Shown here piece by piece: positions 17,355 through 25,674 of a DNA stretch of 64,000 nt. How positions within the stretch are numbered: position 1 is the stretch's first letter; each line of letters begins with the position of its first letter. The translations under genes and the position numbers were made by a program. Source of the stretch: Citrobacter freundii (lineage in GTDB: Bacteria; Bacteroidota; Bacteroidia; Chitinophagales; Chitinophagaceae); assembly GCA_003243445.1 (NCBI GenBank), contig QFQQ01000043.1, positions 32,850 through 96,849 on the forward strand, given 5' to 3'. Under the pieces are notes generated by a model that worked only from the letters and a program-made list of their open reading frames with translations, searched no databases and was not told where the DNA came from.

Positions 17355-19109
17355 TCAGACCTCTTCCCGTGATAAGACAATTTCCGCCACCCCACGCCCC
17401 TGCGGCACCATCGGAAATACGTTATTCTCTTTCCCAACCATGATCTCCAATAAAAAGCTACCCTTGTTGTCGAGCATTTCTTTCAATGAGCTTTGCAGGT
17501 CTTCACGTTTGGAGATGCTTTTACCAGGAATGCCGAAGCCTTTTGCTACCTGTACAAAATCAGGGCTGGTGATATCTACGAATGAATATCTTTTTTCATG
17601 GAAAAGTTGTTGCCATTGCCTTACCATGCCAAGGAACTGGTTGTTCAGGATCATGATTTTTACATCCGGTTTGAACTGCATGATCGTGCCCAATTCCTGC
17701 AGTGTCATCTGGAAGCCACCATCACCGACGATCGCAACTGTTGTTCTTTTGGGATCGCCATAGGCAGCGCCGATGGCTGCAGGCAGTGCAAAGCCCATGG
17801 TTCCTAAACCGCCACTTGTTACATTGCTGCGTGTTTGATTGAATTTTGCATAACGGCAGGCTACCATCTGGTGCTGACCTACGTCAGTAACAATGATCGC
17901 ATCGCCTTTGGTTAATGCATTCAGTTCTTTCAGTACTTCACCCATGGTGAGGATATCACCTGTAGGATTCAGTTCATCTTTTATGACTTTATCTTCTTCT
18001 TTCTGTTGAAATTCTTTAAAGCGCTGCAACCATGCGGGATAAACTTTCTGTTCGATCGCCTCTGTCAGCAACGGCAATGTTTCTTTACAATCACCCCAGA
18101 CGGGCACGGTTGACTTTACGTTCTTGTCGATCTCGGCAGGATCGATATCAAGGTGAATGACCTTCGCCTGTTTGGCATATTTATCCAAACGACCCGTTAC
18201 GCGGTCATCAAAGCGCATCCCGATCGCGATCAGTACATCGCATTCGTTGGTCAGCACATTTGGTCCGTAATTACCATGCATACCAAGCATACCAACACCA
18301 AGCGGGTGGTCAGTCGGCAATGCGCTCATGCCCATGATGGTCCATGCAGCAGGAATGCCGGATTTCTCTACGAATTTTTTGAATTCATTTTCGGCTTTGC
18401 CAAGGATCACGCCCTGACCGAAAATGATGAACGGCTTTTCTGCTTCATTGATGAGTTTCGCCGCTTCCGCCACATATTCTTTGCGGACAATCGGCTTCGG
18501 ACGATAGCTGCGGATATGATTGCATTTTTCATAGCCTGCATAATCGAACTTTTGCAGTTGTGCATTCTTGGTGATATCGATCAGTACCGGACCGGGGCGG
18601 CCACTCTTTGCGATATAGAAAGCCTTTGCAAGTGTTGCAGGTATTTCAGTTGCATCCGTTACCTGGAAATTCCATTTGGTAACAGGCGTAGTGATATTGA
18701 TCACATCCGTTTCCTGGAAGGCATCAGTGCCCAGCAGATGTGCAAACACCTGACCGGTGATACATACAACGGGAGTGGAGTCAATCATGGCATCAGCCAG
18801 ACCTGTTACAAGATTTGTTGCACCTGGGCCGCTTGTAGCGAAGACCACGCCCACGTCGCCGGAGGCGCGTGCATAACCCTGTGCAGCATGTATAGCGCCC
18901 TGTTCGTGACGGACAAGTATATGTTTGAGACGATCGTTATAATCATACAATGCATCATAGATCGGCATGATCGCACCGCCGGGATAACCGAAAATGGTTT
19001 CCACACCTTCCGCTAAAAAAGCTTCCAGCACGGCTTCACTTCCTGAGATAGAAGTTGTTGATTTTGTCTTTGGCTTTACCTGGTCTTTATTTGCCTGGAG
19101 CGTTTCCAT
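17355..19109 (-). CDS. ilvB: Acetolactate synthase large (catalytic) subunit
   Basis: TPP- and FAD-dependent enzyme condensing pyruvate with pyruvate or 2-oxobutanoate, the first common step of valine, leucine and isoleucine synthesis. The N-terminal TPP-binding domain has VRHEQGAIHAAQGYARASG with the catalytic Glu near residue 78. The central FAD domain follows, and the C-terminal TPP motif GDGGFQMTLQEL...NNQFLGMVRQWQ (~450-490) binds Mg-TPP. Length 584, normal. The first ~20 residues (KDQVKPKTKSTTSI) are a loose extension. It is 11 nt after the TonB-like gene, so very probably in the same transcript. Confidence 0.97.
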   Translation of the reverse strand: METLQANKDQVKPKTKSTTSISGSEAVLEAFLAEGVETIFGYPGGAIMPIYDALYDYNDRLKHILVRHEQGAIHAAQGYARASGDVGVVFATSGPGATNLVTGLADAMIDSTPVVCITGQVFAHLLGTDAFQETDVINITTPVTKWNFQVTDATEIPATLAKAFYIAKSGRPGPVLIDITKNAQLQKFDYAGYEKCNHIRSYRPKPIVRKEYVAEAAKLINEAEKPFIIFGQGVILGKAENEFKKFVEKSGIPAAWTIMGMSALPTDHPLGVGMLGMHGNYGPNVLTNECDVLIAIGMRFDDRVTGRLDKYAKQAKVIHLDIDPAEIDKNVKSTVPVWGDCKETLPLLTEAIEQKVYPAWLQRFKEFQQKEEDKVIKDELNPTGDILTMGEVLKELNALTKGDAIIVTDVGQHQMVACRYAKFNQTRSNVTSGGLGTMGFALPAAIGAAYGDPKRTTVAIVGDGGFQMTLQELGTIMQFKPDVKIMILNNQFLGMVRQWQQLFHEKRYSFVDITSPDFVQVAKGFGIPGKSISKREDLQSSLKEMLDNKGSFLLEIMVGKENNVFPMVPQGRGVAEIVLSREEV

Positions 19110-19120
19110 AAGCTCTGTTT

Positions 19121-19882
19121 TTATTTTTTCTTTTTTGAAGTAGGTAATTCATAAGTGATCGGCTGGATGCGATAGGCGTTAAATGGTTCATTGAGATAAA
19201 TTCCCGGGATCCATTTTGGGCTTCCGCTGATCACACTGATCGCGTCGCCATCAACATCCGACCAACCTGATGATTTGTCAATCTTCGCGTTTGATACATT
19301 GCCTTCCTTGTCGATCACGAACATTACGCGGACAGTCAGGACCAATGTTTCATCACTTTTTGTATTATAAAAATCTTTCTTCAGTTTTTTGCTGATGTAT
19401 TTCTTCCATGCTTCTTCTCCACCTTTAAATGTCGCTTCCCGCATGTACACGAAATCATTGATCTGTTTGCCTGATTCGTCATATCCTTCCGCTACCATAT
19501 CTTTTGTTCCCGGTGCACGATGAATATAAGCGTGCTTTTTACCGGAAGGGTAGAAGATGTATCCGCGAAGCGTCAAACCTTCCCTGTCCAGCACAGCTGA
19601 ATCCTTCATCTTTCCATCCCTGTAGTAGCTTACCTGTACTTCCTTTGGTTTGCCAAAAACAGTATCCGCAAACGTCGATCTCATATAAAGCACACCATTG
19701 TCTTTCCAGTAAGAATAACAACGATACACATCTCCATCTTTAATGAATTCAGTCCGATACATTGCATTTGCCGGCGTCGTCCGCGCCCAAAGAGAATCAT
19801 AGTATTGAATTACTCTCTCCTGTGCGTTGCTGCTGACGGCTGTCAACACCAGCATTAGTGTAATGTATAAAACTTGTTTCAT
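19121..19882 (-). CDS. Exported protein with TonB-like C-terminal domain
   Basis: A 253-residue protein with an N-terminal signal peptide (MKQVLYITLMLVLTAVSSNA). The middle (~40-140) has repeated short beta segments of the MORN-like/YwqK kind (VSYYRDGKMKDSAV, FYPSGKKHAYIHR). The C-terminal ~85 residues (VRVMFVIDKEGNVSNAKIDK, then WIPGIYLNEPFNAYRIQPI) resemble the TonB C-terminal fold, without the usual N-terminal membrane anchor and Pro-rich linker. ATG 19882 is chosen because the signal peptide begins there; the frame stays open 21 codons upstream. It lies tightly between ilvD and ilvB, yet nothing in it suggests an amino-acid function. Confidence 0.7.
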   Translation of the reverse strand: MKQVLYITLMLVLTAVSSNAQERVIQYYDSLWARTTPANAMYRTEFIKDGDVYRCYSYWKDNGVLYMRSTFADTVFGKPKEVQVSYYRDGKMKDSAVLDREGLTLRGYIFYPSGKKHAYIHRAPGTKDMVAEGYDESGKQINDFVYMREATFKGGEEAWKKYISKKLKKDFYNTKSDETLVLTVRVMFVIDKEGNVSNAKIDKSSGWSDVDGDAISVISGSPKWIPGIYLNEPFNAYRIQPITYELPTSKKKK

Positions 19883-19924
19883 GTTATATGGCAGTTTTCG
19901 TTTTGGCTTTGCACTGGCAGACAA

Positions 19925-19957
19925 TTCGCATAATCCGCGTTTCAAAATCCGCGTTAT
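19925..19957. repeat. CGCGGATT-word repeat at the ilvD stop
   Basis: Two inverted copies of the word seen around 3312-3537 (AATCCGCG type) lie between ilvD and the TonB-like gene and touch the ilvD stop codon. Confidence 0.5.
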
Positions 19958-21639
19958 GCTTCATCGGTCACACACCCTTCACTTGCATCCTTTACACTCT
20001 TCGCATATTTATAAAGAACTCCTTTCGTTACTTTCAGCGCCGGTTGTTTCCATGCCGCTTTTCTTTTAGCGATCTCATCTTCGCTTACTTTCAGCGTCAG
20101 CGTATTTTTTACTGCGTCGATCTCAATGATATCGTCGTCCTGAACGAGGCCGATCAGACCGCCTTCAAAAGCTTCTGGTGTAATATGCCCTACAACAAAT
20201 CCATGCGTACCGCCACTGAAACGTCCGTCAGTGATGAGGGCAACTGATTTACCTAAACCAGCTCCGATGATCGCGCCGGTAGGTTTCAGCATTTCCGGCA
20301 TACCCGGTGCGCCTTTGGGGCCGATATTGCGGATGACGATCACGTCTCCTGCATGTACTTTTTTGGAAGCAAGGCCTGCAAGCAGATCTTTTTCTCCATC
20401 AAATACGCGGGCTGTTCCTTCAAAACGTTCGCCTTCCTTGCCACTGATCTTTGCCACACTCCCTTTCTCTGCAAGGTTGCCATAAAGGATCTGCAGGTGG
20501 CCAGTCGCTTTTAATGGTCTTTCAAGCGGATAGATGATATCCTGTTTTTCGAAATCGAGATCTGGTGCTTCAGCGAGATTCTCTGCGACAGTTTTTCCGG
20601 TAACAGTTAAGCAATGGCCATGCAGCAATCCTTTGCTCAGTAAATATTTCATTACAGCAGGAACACCGCCATGTTTATGCAGGTCTTCCATCATATACTT
20701 GCCGCTTGGTTTGAAATCGGCCAGTACGGGAATACGATCACTGATCGCCTGGAAATCATCCGGCGTAAGCGGTACGTCCACACTTTTCGCAATAGCGATC
20801 AGGTGAAGAACTGCGTTTGTGCTTCCTCCGAGTACCATGATCACGGTGATCGCATTTTCAAATGCTTCACGCGTCATGATATCACGTGGCTTGATATCTT
20901 TTTCGAGTAATAATTTAATAGCGGCTCCGGCAGCTGCACATTCTTTTTGTTTGTCTTCGCTCAGTGCAGGGTTGGAGGATGAATTTGGTAGACTCATGCC
21001 CAATGCCTCAATAGCACTCGCCATGGTGTTGGCGGTATACATACCACCACAAGCGCCGGCGCCGGGGCAGGAGTTTTTGATGATGCCTTTGAAGTCGCCT
21101 TCTTCGAGCGTTCCGGCGATCTTTCTTCCCACGGCTTCGAATGCACTTACAATGTTCAGGTGATGCTCGTCTTTATAATGACCCGGAGCGATGGTGCCGC
21201 CATACAGCATAATCGAAGGGCGGTTCAAACGGCCCATTGCCATTACAGAACCCGGCATGTTCTTATCACAACCAGGAACAGTGATCAATGCATCATAATA
21301 TTGTGCACCTGCATTTGTTTCGATGCTGTCAGCGATCACGTCACGGCTTACAAGACTGTAACGCATACCATCTGTACCCATGCTGATACCATCACTTACG
21401 CCAATCGTATAGAACTTCAATCCAAGAAGACCATCCACTGCGTCCACACTTTTCTTGATGCTGACGGAAAGATCATTGAGGTGCATGTTACAGGGATTCC
21501 CATCCCAGCCCATGCTTACGATACCGACCTGTGCTTTATGGAAATCTTCTTCTTTAAAGCCAATGCCATAATACATCGCCTGTGCGCCTGCCTGCGTTTC
21601 GTCCTGTGTGAGTGTCTTCGAGTATTTATTCAGTTCCAT
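19954..21639 (-). CDS. ilvD: Dihydroxy-acid dehydratase
   Basis: Fe-S enzyme dehydrating 2,3-dihydroxy acids to 2-oxo acids, the third common step to Val/Ile/Leu. Cluster cysteines are visible in TVPGCDKNMPG (~118-128) and NSCPGAGACGGMYTANTM (~189-206), with another Cys near residue 50 in the segment GNPCNMHLNDL. The C-terminal region GRFSGGTHGFVVGHITPEA is the conserved IlvD/Edd signature. Length 561, normal. The start MELNKYSKTLTQDE fits the family. It follows ilvE by 59 nt, with repeat A filling that gap. Confidence 0.97.
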   Translation of the reverse strand: MELNKYSKTLTQDETQAGAQAMYYGIGFKEEDFHKAQVGIVSMGWDGNPCNMHLNDLSVSIKKSVDAVDGLLGLKFYTIGVSDGISMGTDGMRYSLVSRDVIADSIETNAGAQYYDALITVPGCDKNMPGSVMAMGRLNRPSIMLYGGTIAPGHYKDEHHLNIVSAFEAVGRKIAGTLEEGDFKGIIKNSCPGAGACGGMYTANTMASAIEALGMSLPNSSSNPALSEDKQKECAAAGAAIKLLLEKDIKPRDIMTREAFENAITVIMVLGGSTNAVLHLIAIAKSVDVPLTPDDFQAISDRIPVLADFKPSGKYMMEDLHKHGGVPAVMKYLLSKGLLHGHCLTVTGKTVAENLAEAPDLDFEKQDIIYPLERPLKATGHLQILYGNLAEKGSVAKISGKEGERFEGTARVFDGEKDLLAGLASKKVHAGDVIVIRNIGPKGAPGMPEMLKPTGAIIGAGLGKSVALITDGRFSGGTHGFVVGHITPEAFEGGLIGLVQDDDIIEIDAVKNTLTLKVSEDEIAKRKAAWKQPALKVTKGVLYKYAKSVKDASEGCVTDEA

Positions 21640-21640
21640 T

Positions 21641-21748
21641 TTAAAGTAAAAATTAAAAAGTAAAAAGTCAAAATATCATTCAAAAGTTAAGTAAGAGCTC
21701 ATGCGGAAGCGAGGCTGTTTTTACTTTTTACTTTTGACTTTTGACTTG
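21641..21748. repeat. Heptamer inverted repeat A, copy 4 (ilvE-ilvD)
   Basis: Left arm ~21641-21672 lies in the spacer. Right arm ~21718-21748 lies inside the ilvE frame, where it encodes SQKSKVKSKN; 23 further residues upstream-to-stop end the protein inside the repeat loop. A clear case of the repeat contributing protein sequence. Confidence 0.8.
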
Positions 21749-22619
21749 CTTCCGTTACACGATCTTTATATGCTGTTTGAATTCGTTTGCTTATTGAATC
21801 ATTCCAGTTTGCGGGGAATGTGGTGTCATCGATACTTTCCCAGCCGATGACTTCAGCGGCTGTGCCACAGAAGAATGCGGTGTCGGCCCGTTTGAGCTGT
21901 TCGAGTGTGTATTGGCCTTCTTCTACATCGATATCCAGTTCAGTGCAGAGTTCAAGCACTGTTGCCCTGGTGATGCCCGGTAGGATATTGCCGAGAGCGG
22001 GCGTGAAGAGCTTGCCGTCTTTTTCAAAAAAGATATTGGCTCCGGGGCCTTCTGCTATGAAATCATTCATATCAGTCAGCAATGCTTCATCATATCCTGC
22101 AGCTTTTGCTTCCTGGCTGGCAAGGATGGAGTTTACATAGTGACCACCAGCTTTCGCCTGTATGTTGAATCCCTTTGGATTCGGGCGTTGATAAGAAGAT
22201 GCTTTGATTCTTAAGAGCTTTTCACCAAGGAATGGCTGCATTTCCCAGGCCTGTATCGTGATGAAAGATTCCGTATTTTTTGCGAAGCTCATATTGGCCG
22301 GTGCGTAAACTACCGGGCGGATATAAGCATCCTGAAAGTTGTTCCTTTTCAGTACTTCATAGTTCGCAGCGATCAGTTCTTCCACTGTCCATGTGTAAGG
22401 CATGTTCATCAGACGGGCTGATTCAGCCAGGCGTTCATAATGTTCTTTCGCCTTGAAGATCTTTGTTTCTCCATGGATATTCTTATACGAACGGATGCCT
22501 TCAAAAACGGAATAGCCATAGTGAAGCGACTGACTGTATAAGTCCATCTTTGCTTCGCTGGCCTTTACGAATTCGCCATTCAGCCACAGTACGGTATGTT
22601 CATTATAATAAGAAGCCAT
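21699..22619 (-). CDS. ilvE: Branched-chain amino-acid aminotransferase
   Basis: PLP class IV transaminase interconverting Val/Leu/Ile with their 2-oxo acids. Visible: WLNGEFVKASEAK and HYGYSVFEGIRSY at the N-terminus, KAGGHYVNSILASQEAKAAG containing the PLP Lys region (~155), DEALLTD, and GNILPGITRATVLELC (~215). Length 306. The last ~17 residues (from about SQKSKVKSK) are encoded by a repeat-A arm and are not expected to be conserved. It is the first gene after the Ile/Val attenuator; its ATG is 25 nt beyond the attenuator T tract, so its transcription should be directly controlled by it. Confidence 0.96.
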   Translation of the reverse strand: MASYYNEHTVLWLNGEFVKASEAKMDLYSQSLHYGYSVFEGIRSYKNIHGETKIFKAKEHYERLAESARLMNMPYTWTVEELIAANYEVLKRNNFQDAYIRPVVYAPANMSFAKNTESFITIQAWEMQPFLGEKLLRIKASSYQRPNPKGFNIQAKAGGHYVNSILASQEAKAAGYDEALLTDMNDFIAEGPGANIFFEKDGKLFTPALGNILPGITRATVLELCTELDIDVEEGQYTLEQLKRADTAFFCGTAAEVIGWESIDDTTFPANWNDSISKRIQTAYKDRVTEASQKSKVKSKNSLASA

Positions 22620-22643
22620 GGTTATCTGTTTGATAAATGAGCA

Positions 22644-22674
22644 TAAAAAAACCCGCCTTTTTGGAGGCGGGTTC
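22644..22674 (-). terminator. Attenuator terminator of the ilvE-ilvA operon
   Basis: On the minus strand AACCCGCC (22673-22666) pairs with GGCGGGTT (22657-22650) across an 8-nt loop, followed by a 7-T tract, 25 nt before the ilvE ATG. An alternative antiterminator is possible: TGGAGGTGG (22713-22705, inside the leader reading frame) can pair over 9 bp, one of them G-T, with CCGCCTCCA (22670-22662), which destroys the terminator's 5' arm. Confidence 0.88.
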
Positions 22675-22691
22675 GTATTTCGTTTTGAGTT

Positions 22692-22796
22692 TTATATACA
22701 ATTTCCACCTCCAGACGTTGCAGGAATAATAATCACCACCACAATAATAATCGCGGTAATAATGGAAGTGATGTTATTAACTCTGCTATTCTGCAT
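22692..22796 (-). CDS. ilv operon leader peptide (Ile/Val attenuator)
   Basis: A 34-codon frame starting ATG 22796 and ending TAA 22692: MQNSRVNNITSIITA, then nine consecutive regulatory codons ATT x3, GTG x3, ATT x3, then PATSGGGNCI. Thirteen of 34 residues are Ile, Val in the core; no Leu codon occurs. The SGGG codons contain the antiterminator arm TGGAGGTGG, so a ribosome finishing the peptide masks it and the terminator forms. A ribosome stalled on uncharged Ile or Val tRNA leaves it free. This is the classical layout of enterobacterial ilv leaders, here ahead of ilvE-ilvD-ilvB-ilvN-ilvC-ilvA. Function of the peptide is regulatory only. Confidence 0.9.
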   Translation of the reverse strand: MQNSRVNNITSIITAIIIVVVIIIPATSGGGNCI

Positions 22797-22812
22797 GAAG
22801 GATGTTATACTC

Positions 22813-22820
22813 CAAATATA
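22813..22820 (-). promoter_or_regulatory. -7 promoter box of the ilv leader transcript
   Basis: TATATTTG on the minus strand matches the Bacteroidetes TAnnTTTG box exactly. It would start transcription near 22807, leaving ~10 nt before the leader ATG. No good -33 TTG is present at the usual distance (TTC at N21 instead), so it may be weak or activator-dependent. Confidence 0.6.
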
Positions 22821-22849
22821 GGACATCCTTCGATATGAAAAGAACTTTC

Positions 22850-22955
22850 AAAGTAAAAATTCAAAAGTAAAAAGTAAAAAAAAGCAGCAAGCCTGTAAGA
22901 AGTCTCCTATTATCAGGGACTTATTTTTACTTTTTACTTTTGAATTTTTACTTTG
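22850..22955. repeat. Heptamer inverted repeat A, copy 5 (after leuB)
   Basis: Arms ~22850-22880 and ~22924-22955 are identical over about 30 bp, including the locus-specific variant AAATTCAAAAGT. It abuts the leuB stop and separates the leu genes from the ilv promoter and leader; it may also help end leu transcription. Confidence 0.85.
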
Positions 22956-22956
22956 T

Positions 22957-24072
22957 TTAAATGATCGTCGATTTTCGCGCTTCGATATTCTCCTGCTTCA
23001 CTGATCCCGGAATCTTTCCACTTACGTAATCACTGATCAGCTCGCCGAGGGTGGAAGTGAAATAGAAATTCACCGGGTCGATATCTTTTGTTACGAAGCC
23101 ATTGGTCAGAGTCCAGTTCACCGCTTCTCTAACCAGGTTTGCCTCTTCCGTCAATCCGAAATGATCCAGCAGCAAGGCTGCAGATAGGATAGAGCCAAGC
23201 GGATTCGCAATATCTTTTCCGGCGGCCTGCGGATAAGAACCGTGGATAGGTTCAAACAGAGCAGAACCGCTTCCAATAGAAGCTGAAGGCAGCAGTCCAA
23301 GCGAACCGCTGATCACACTGGCTTCGTCGCTGATGATATCACCAAACATGTTCTCTGTCAATACAACATCAAACTGTTTTGGATTCAGGATGATCTGCAT
23401 GGCAGCGTTGTCTACGAAAAGAAAATCCAGTTCTACATCGCTGTACTGGCTGGCAATCTCTTTCACCACTTTGCGCCAGAGGCGTGAAGTTTCCAGCACG
23501 TTTGCTTTATCTACTAAAGTCAGTTTCTTTCTTCTTTTCTGTGCAGCCTGGAATGCCAGGTGTGCAATGCGCTCGATCTCTTCGGCAGAGTACACACAGT
23601 CATCAGAGGCTGAATTACCGTCAGCGCTGATCTCTTTTTTCCCGAAATAAATACCGCCGGTCAACTCACGATAGATCACAAAATCCACGTCTTCAATATT
23701 CTTTGTCTTCAATGGAGAAAGGTGATGCAACGCGGTGTATGTTGTAACAGGGCGGATGTTGGCAAACAGTTGCAATGATTTGCGGAGTTTCAACAGGCCT
23801 TGTTCCGGTCTTACTTTAGCAGTAGGATCGTTATCATATTTTGGATGACCGATCGCTCCGAAGAGGATCGCATCGCTGTTCAGGCAAACTTCAATCGTTT
23901 CGTCAGGAAGGGGATTGCCGGTTTTGTCGATGGCATCAGCGCCCATCAGGCAATAGGTATAATTGAATTCATGGCTGAACGAATCAGCGATCGCGTTCAA
24001 TACGCGGATCGACTGGCGTGTTACTTCGGGACCGATACCGTCACCTTCAATGACTGCAATGTTTTTGTTCAT
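22957..24072 (-). CDS. leuB: 3-isopropylmalate dehydrogenase
   Basis: NAD-dependent oxidative decarboxylation of 3-isopropylmalate in leucine synthesis. N-terminal IAVIEGDGIGPEVTRQS, substrate-binding RPEQGLLKLRKSL (~88-100), YRELTGGIYFG (~134), metal-binding DNAAMQIILNP and TENMFGDIISDEAS (~235-250), and NAD-site HGSYPQAAGKDIANPLGSIL (~278-297). Length 371, normal. It follows leuD with an 18-nt gap and closes the leu part of the block. Confidence 0.97.
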   Translation of the reverse strand: MNKNIAVIEGDGIGPEVTRQSIRVLNAIADSFSHEFNYTYCLMGADAIDKTGNPLPDETIEVCLNSDAILFGAIGHPKYDNDPTAKVRPEQGLLKLRKSLQLFANIRPVTTYTALHHLSPLKTKNIEDVDFVIYRELTGGIYFGKKEISADGNSASDDCVYSAEEIERIAHLAFQAAQKRRKKLTLVDKANVLETSRLWRKVVKEIASQYSDVELDFLFVDNAAMQIILNPKQFDVVLTENMFGDIISDEASVISGSLGLLPSASIGSGSALFEPIHGSYPQAAGKDIANPLGSILSAALLLDHFGLTEEANLVREAVNWTLTNGFVTKDIDPVNFYFTSTLGELISDYVSGKIPGSVKQENIEARKSTII

Positions 24073-24090
24073 GGTAATAGTTTGGCTTTA

Positions 24091-24687
24091 TTAATGGACT
24101 GGATTTTCGAATTGTTCTATTTCAGGTTTAATGCTCAATAAGAAATCAATATCGTCGTATCCATTCAACAGGCATGTTTTTTTATAACTGTTGATGTCAA
24201 AAGACTCTTTTTCTCCTGTTGATCTGATCTGGATGAATTGTTCCGGCAGGTTCACCTCAATCTCAGTCGCCGGATCTTTTTCTACCGCCGTAAATATCTT
24301 CTGCAGGAATTCTTCAGAAGTAGTTACCGGCAGCAGGAAGTTATTCAATGCATTGTTCTTAAAAATATCTGCAAAGAAGCTGCTCACCACTACATCAAAG
24401 CCCGCGTCTTTGATCGCCCATGCCGCATGCTCCCGGCTTGATCCGCAACCGAAGTTTTTTGCGGCGACCAATACTTTTCCTTTATAAGTAGGATCATTCA
24501 GCACAAAATCTTTCTTTGGCTTTGTTTCATCATCCTGCTCATAACGCCAGTCGCGGAACAGGTTCTTTCCAAACCCATCTCTGCTTGTTGCTTTCAGAAA
24601 GCGAGCAGGAATGATCTGGTCGGTATCCACGTTCTCGATGTTGAGCGGAACGGCGGTGGAGGTTACTATGTTGATTTGTTTGCTCAT
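24091..24687 (-). CDS. leuD: 3-isopropylmalate dehydratase small subunit
   Basis: Swivelling-domain subunit of isopropylmalate isomerase, partner of LeuC. It shows NVDTDQIIPARFLK (~19-32), DPTYKGKVLVAAKNFGCGSSREHAAWAIKD (core at ~70-90, where GCGSSREHA is the substrate-binding loop), and SFFADIFKNNALNNFLLPV. Length 198, normal for the proteobacterial-type subunit. The methyltransferase gene separates it from leuC, which is unusual since leuC and leuD normally adjoin. Confidence 0.96.
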   Translation of the reverse strand: MSKQINIVTSTAVPLNIENVDTDQIIPARFLKATSRDGFGKNLFRDWRYEQDDETKPKKDFVLNDPTYKGKVLVAAKNFGCGSSREHAAWAIKDAGFDVVVSSFFADIFKNNALNNFLLPVTTSEEFLQKIFTAVEKDPATEIEVNLPEQFIQIRSTGEKESFDINSYKKTCLLNGYDDIDFLLSIKPEIEQFENPVH

Positions 24688-24726
24688 CGGTCGGGTTGTT
24701 AAGTCGTTTTGTTTTGTTGGTTGGGT

Positions 24727-24822
24727 TCCATAAGTTCCATAGGTTTAAGAGGTTTCAAAGGTTGGATTCCTGACTTATGAAACTTATTAAACCTATTGAA
24801 CCTATGAAACTTCTTTCGTTGC
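24727..24822. repeat. Nonamer inverted repeat (GGTTCCATA word) after methyltransferase
   Basis: Words of 9 bp (GGTTCCATA, AGTTCCATA, GGTTTAAGA, GGTTTCAAA) face inverted words (CTTATGAAA, CCTATTGAA, CCTATGAAA). The inverted arm encodes the last residues of the methyltransferase (Glu-Val-Ser-stop). Confidence 0.75.
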
Positions 24823-25569
24823 TACCATTCTCAGTCTGACATAATCCGCCCACCAGTTTCCTTCCCGGTAATGCGTTTCTCTCAGTGATTCAACGGCATG
24901 CTGAATGATCTTTTCCATGGTTGCCGGCGGAACATGCTTGAAGAAGAATGATCCGAACATGTTGAACCAGTTTTTCATGCCGTCTTCGCCTTCCAGTTTT
25001 GTATCGCGTTTGAAATACAAAGTCTGTTGGATGGTGAAGCCCTGTTTTTCCAGCAGCGTTGCATACGTTGCAACGGACGGGAAATACCAGTGATCTTTTA
25101 ATTCTTCCAGCCCATGTTCTTTTAATGAGGTCTGTAATGCATTGACCATTGAAGCGACATTGTGCTGACCGCCCATTTCGAAAACGAAACGTCCGCCTGG
25201 TTTCAATGCATTCCAGATATTACGGATGGTGGAAGTCTGATCAGCGATCCAGTGCAGTGTTGCATTGGAAAATACTGCATCGAACTTCTCCTCAAAAGAA
25301 AAAACAGTAGCGTCTTTTACAAAGAACTGTAAGGATGGATAAGAAGCTTTTGCTTTTTCGATCATCTCTGCAGATGCATCGATGCCTGTAACTTCTGTTC
25401 CGAATCCTGCGATATCATTTGCCAGTTTACCGGTGCCGCAACCCAGATCAAGGATTGCTTCACCTGCCGATGGTTGCAGCCAATCAATAAGCGCTTCGCC
25501 GTATTGTGATACGAAGCTGTGCTTGTCGTCATATAATCTTGCATTCCATTTTATCTCAGGCATGGTCAA
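24802..25569 (-). CDS. SAM-dependent methyltransferase, Tam-like
   Basis: Class I methyltransferase of 255 residues. Motif I is ILDLGCGTGKLANDI (~38-52), followed by TEVTGIDASAEMIEKAK (motif II) and FDAVFSNATLHWI (motif IV, ~100). The overall pattern, with WNARLYDDKHSFVSQYGEAL at the start and LHWI, resembles trans-aconitate methyltransferase. It sits between leuC and leuD, which encode an aconitase-family isomerase, so an isopropylmalate-like acid is a conceivable substrate (inference). ATG 25569 or 25563 (MPEIKWN) may be the start. The C-terminal EVS is encoded by a repeat arm. Confidence 0.8.
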   Translation of the reverse strand: MTMPEIKWNARLYDDKHSFVSQYGEALIDWLQPSAGEAILDLGCGTGKLANDIAGFGTEVTGIDASAEMIEKAKASYPSLQFFVKDATVFSFEEKFDAVFSNATLHWIADQTSTIRNIWNALKPGGRFVFEMGGQHNVASMVNALQTSLKEHGLEELKDHWYFPSVATYATLLEKQGFTIQQTLYFKRDTKLEGEDGMKNWFNMFGSFFFKHVPPATMEKIIQHAVESLRETHYREGNWWADYVRLRMVATKEVS

Positions 25570-25674
25570 AAGTCAAAAGTAAAAATTAAAAAATCTTAGG
25601 TCAAAGTGTCAAATTCAAAAAGTATAGTCTGCTTTTAGAGCCGTTTTTACTTTTTACTTTTGATTTTTGACTTA
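25565..25674. repeat. Heptamer inverted repeat A, copy 6 (leuC-methyltransferase gap)
   Basis: Arms ~25565-25592 and ~25645-25674 of AAAAGTM words fill the 102-nt spacer, overlapping the methyltransferase start on one side and the leuC stop on the other. Confidence 0.8.
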
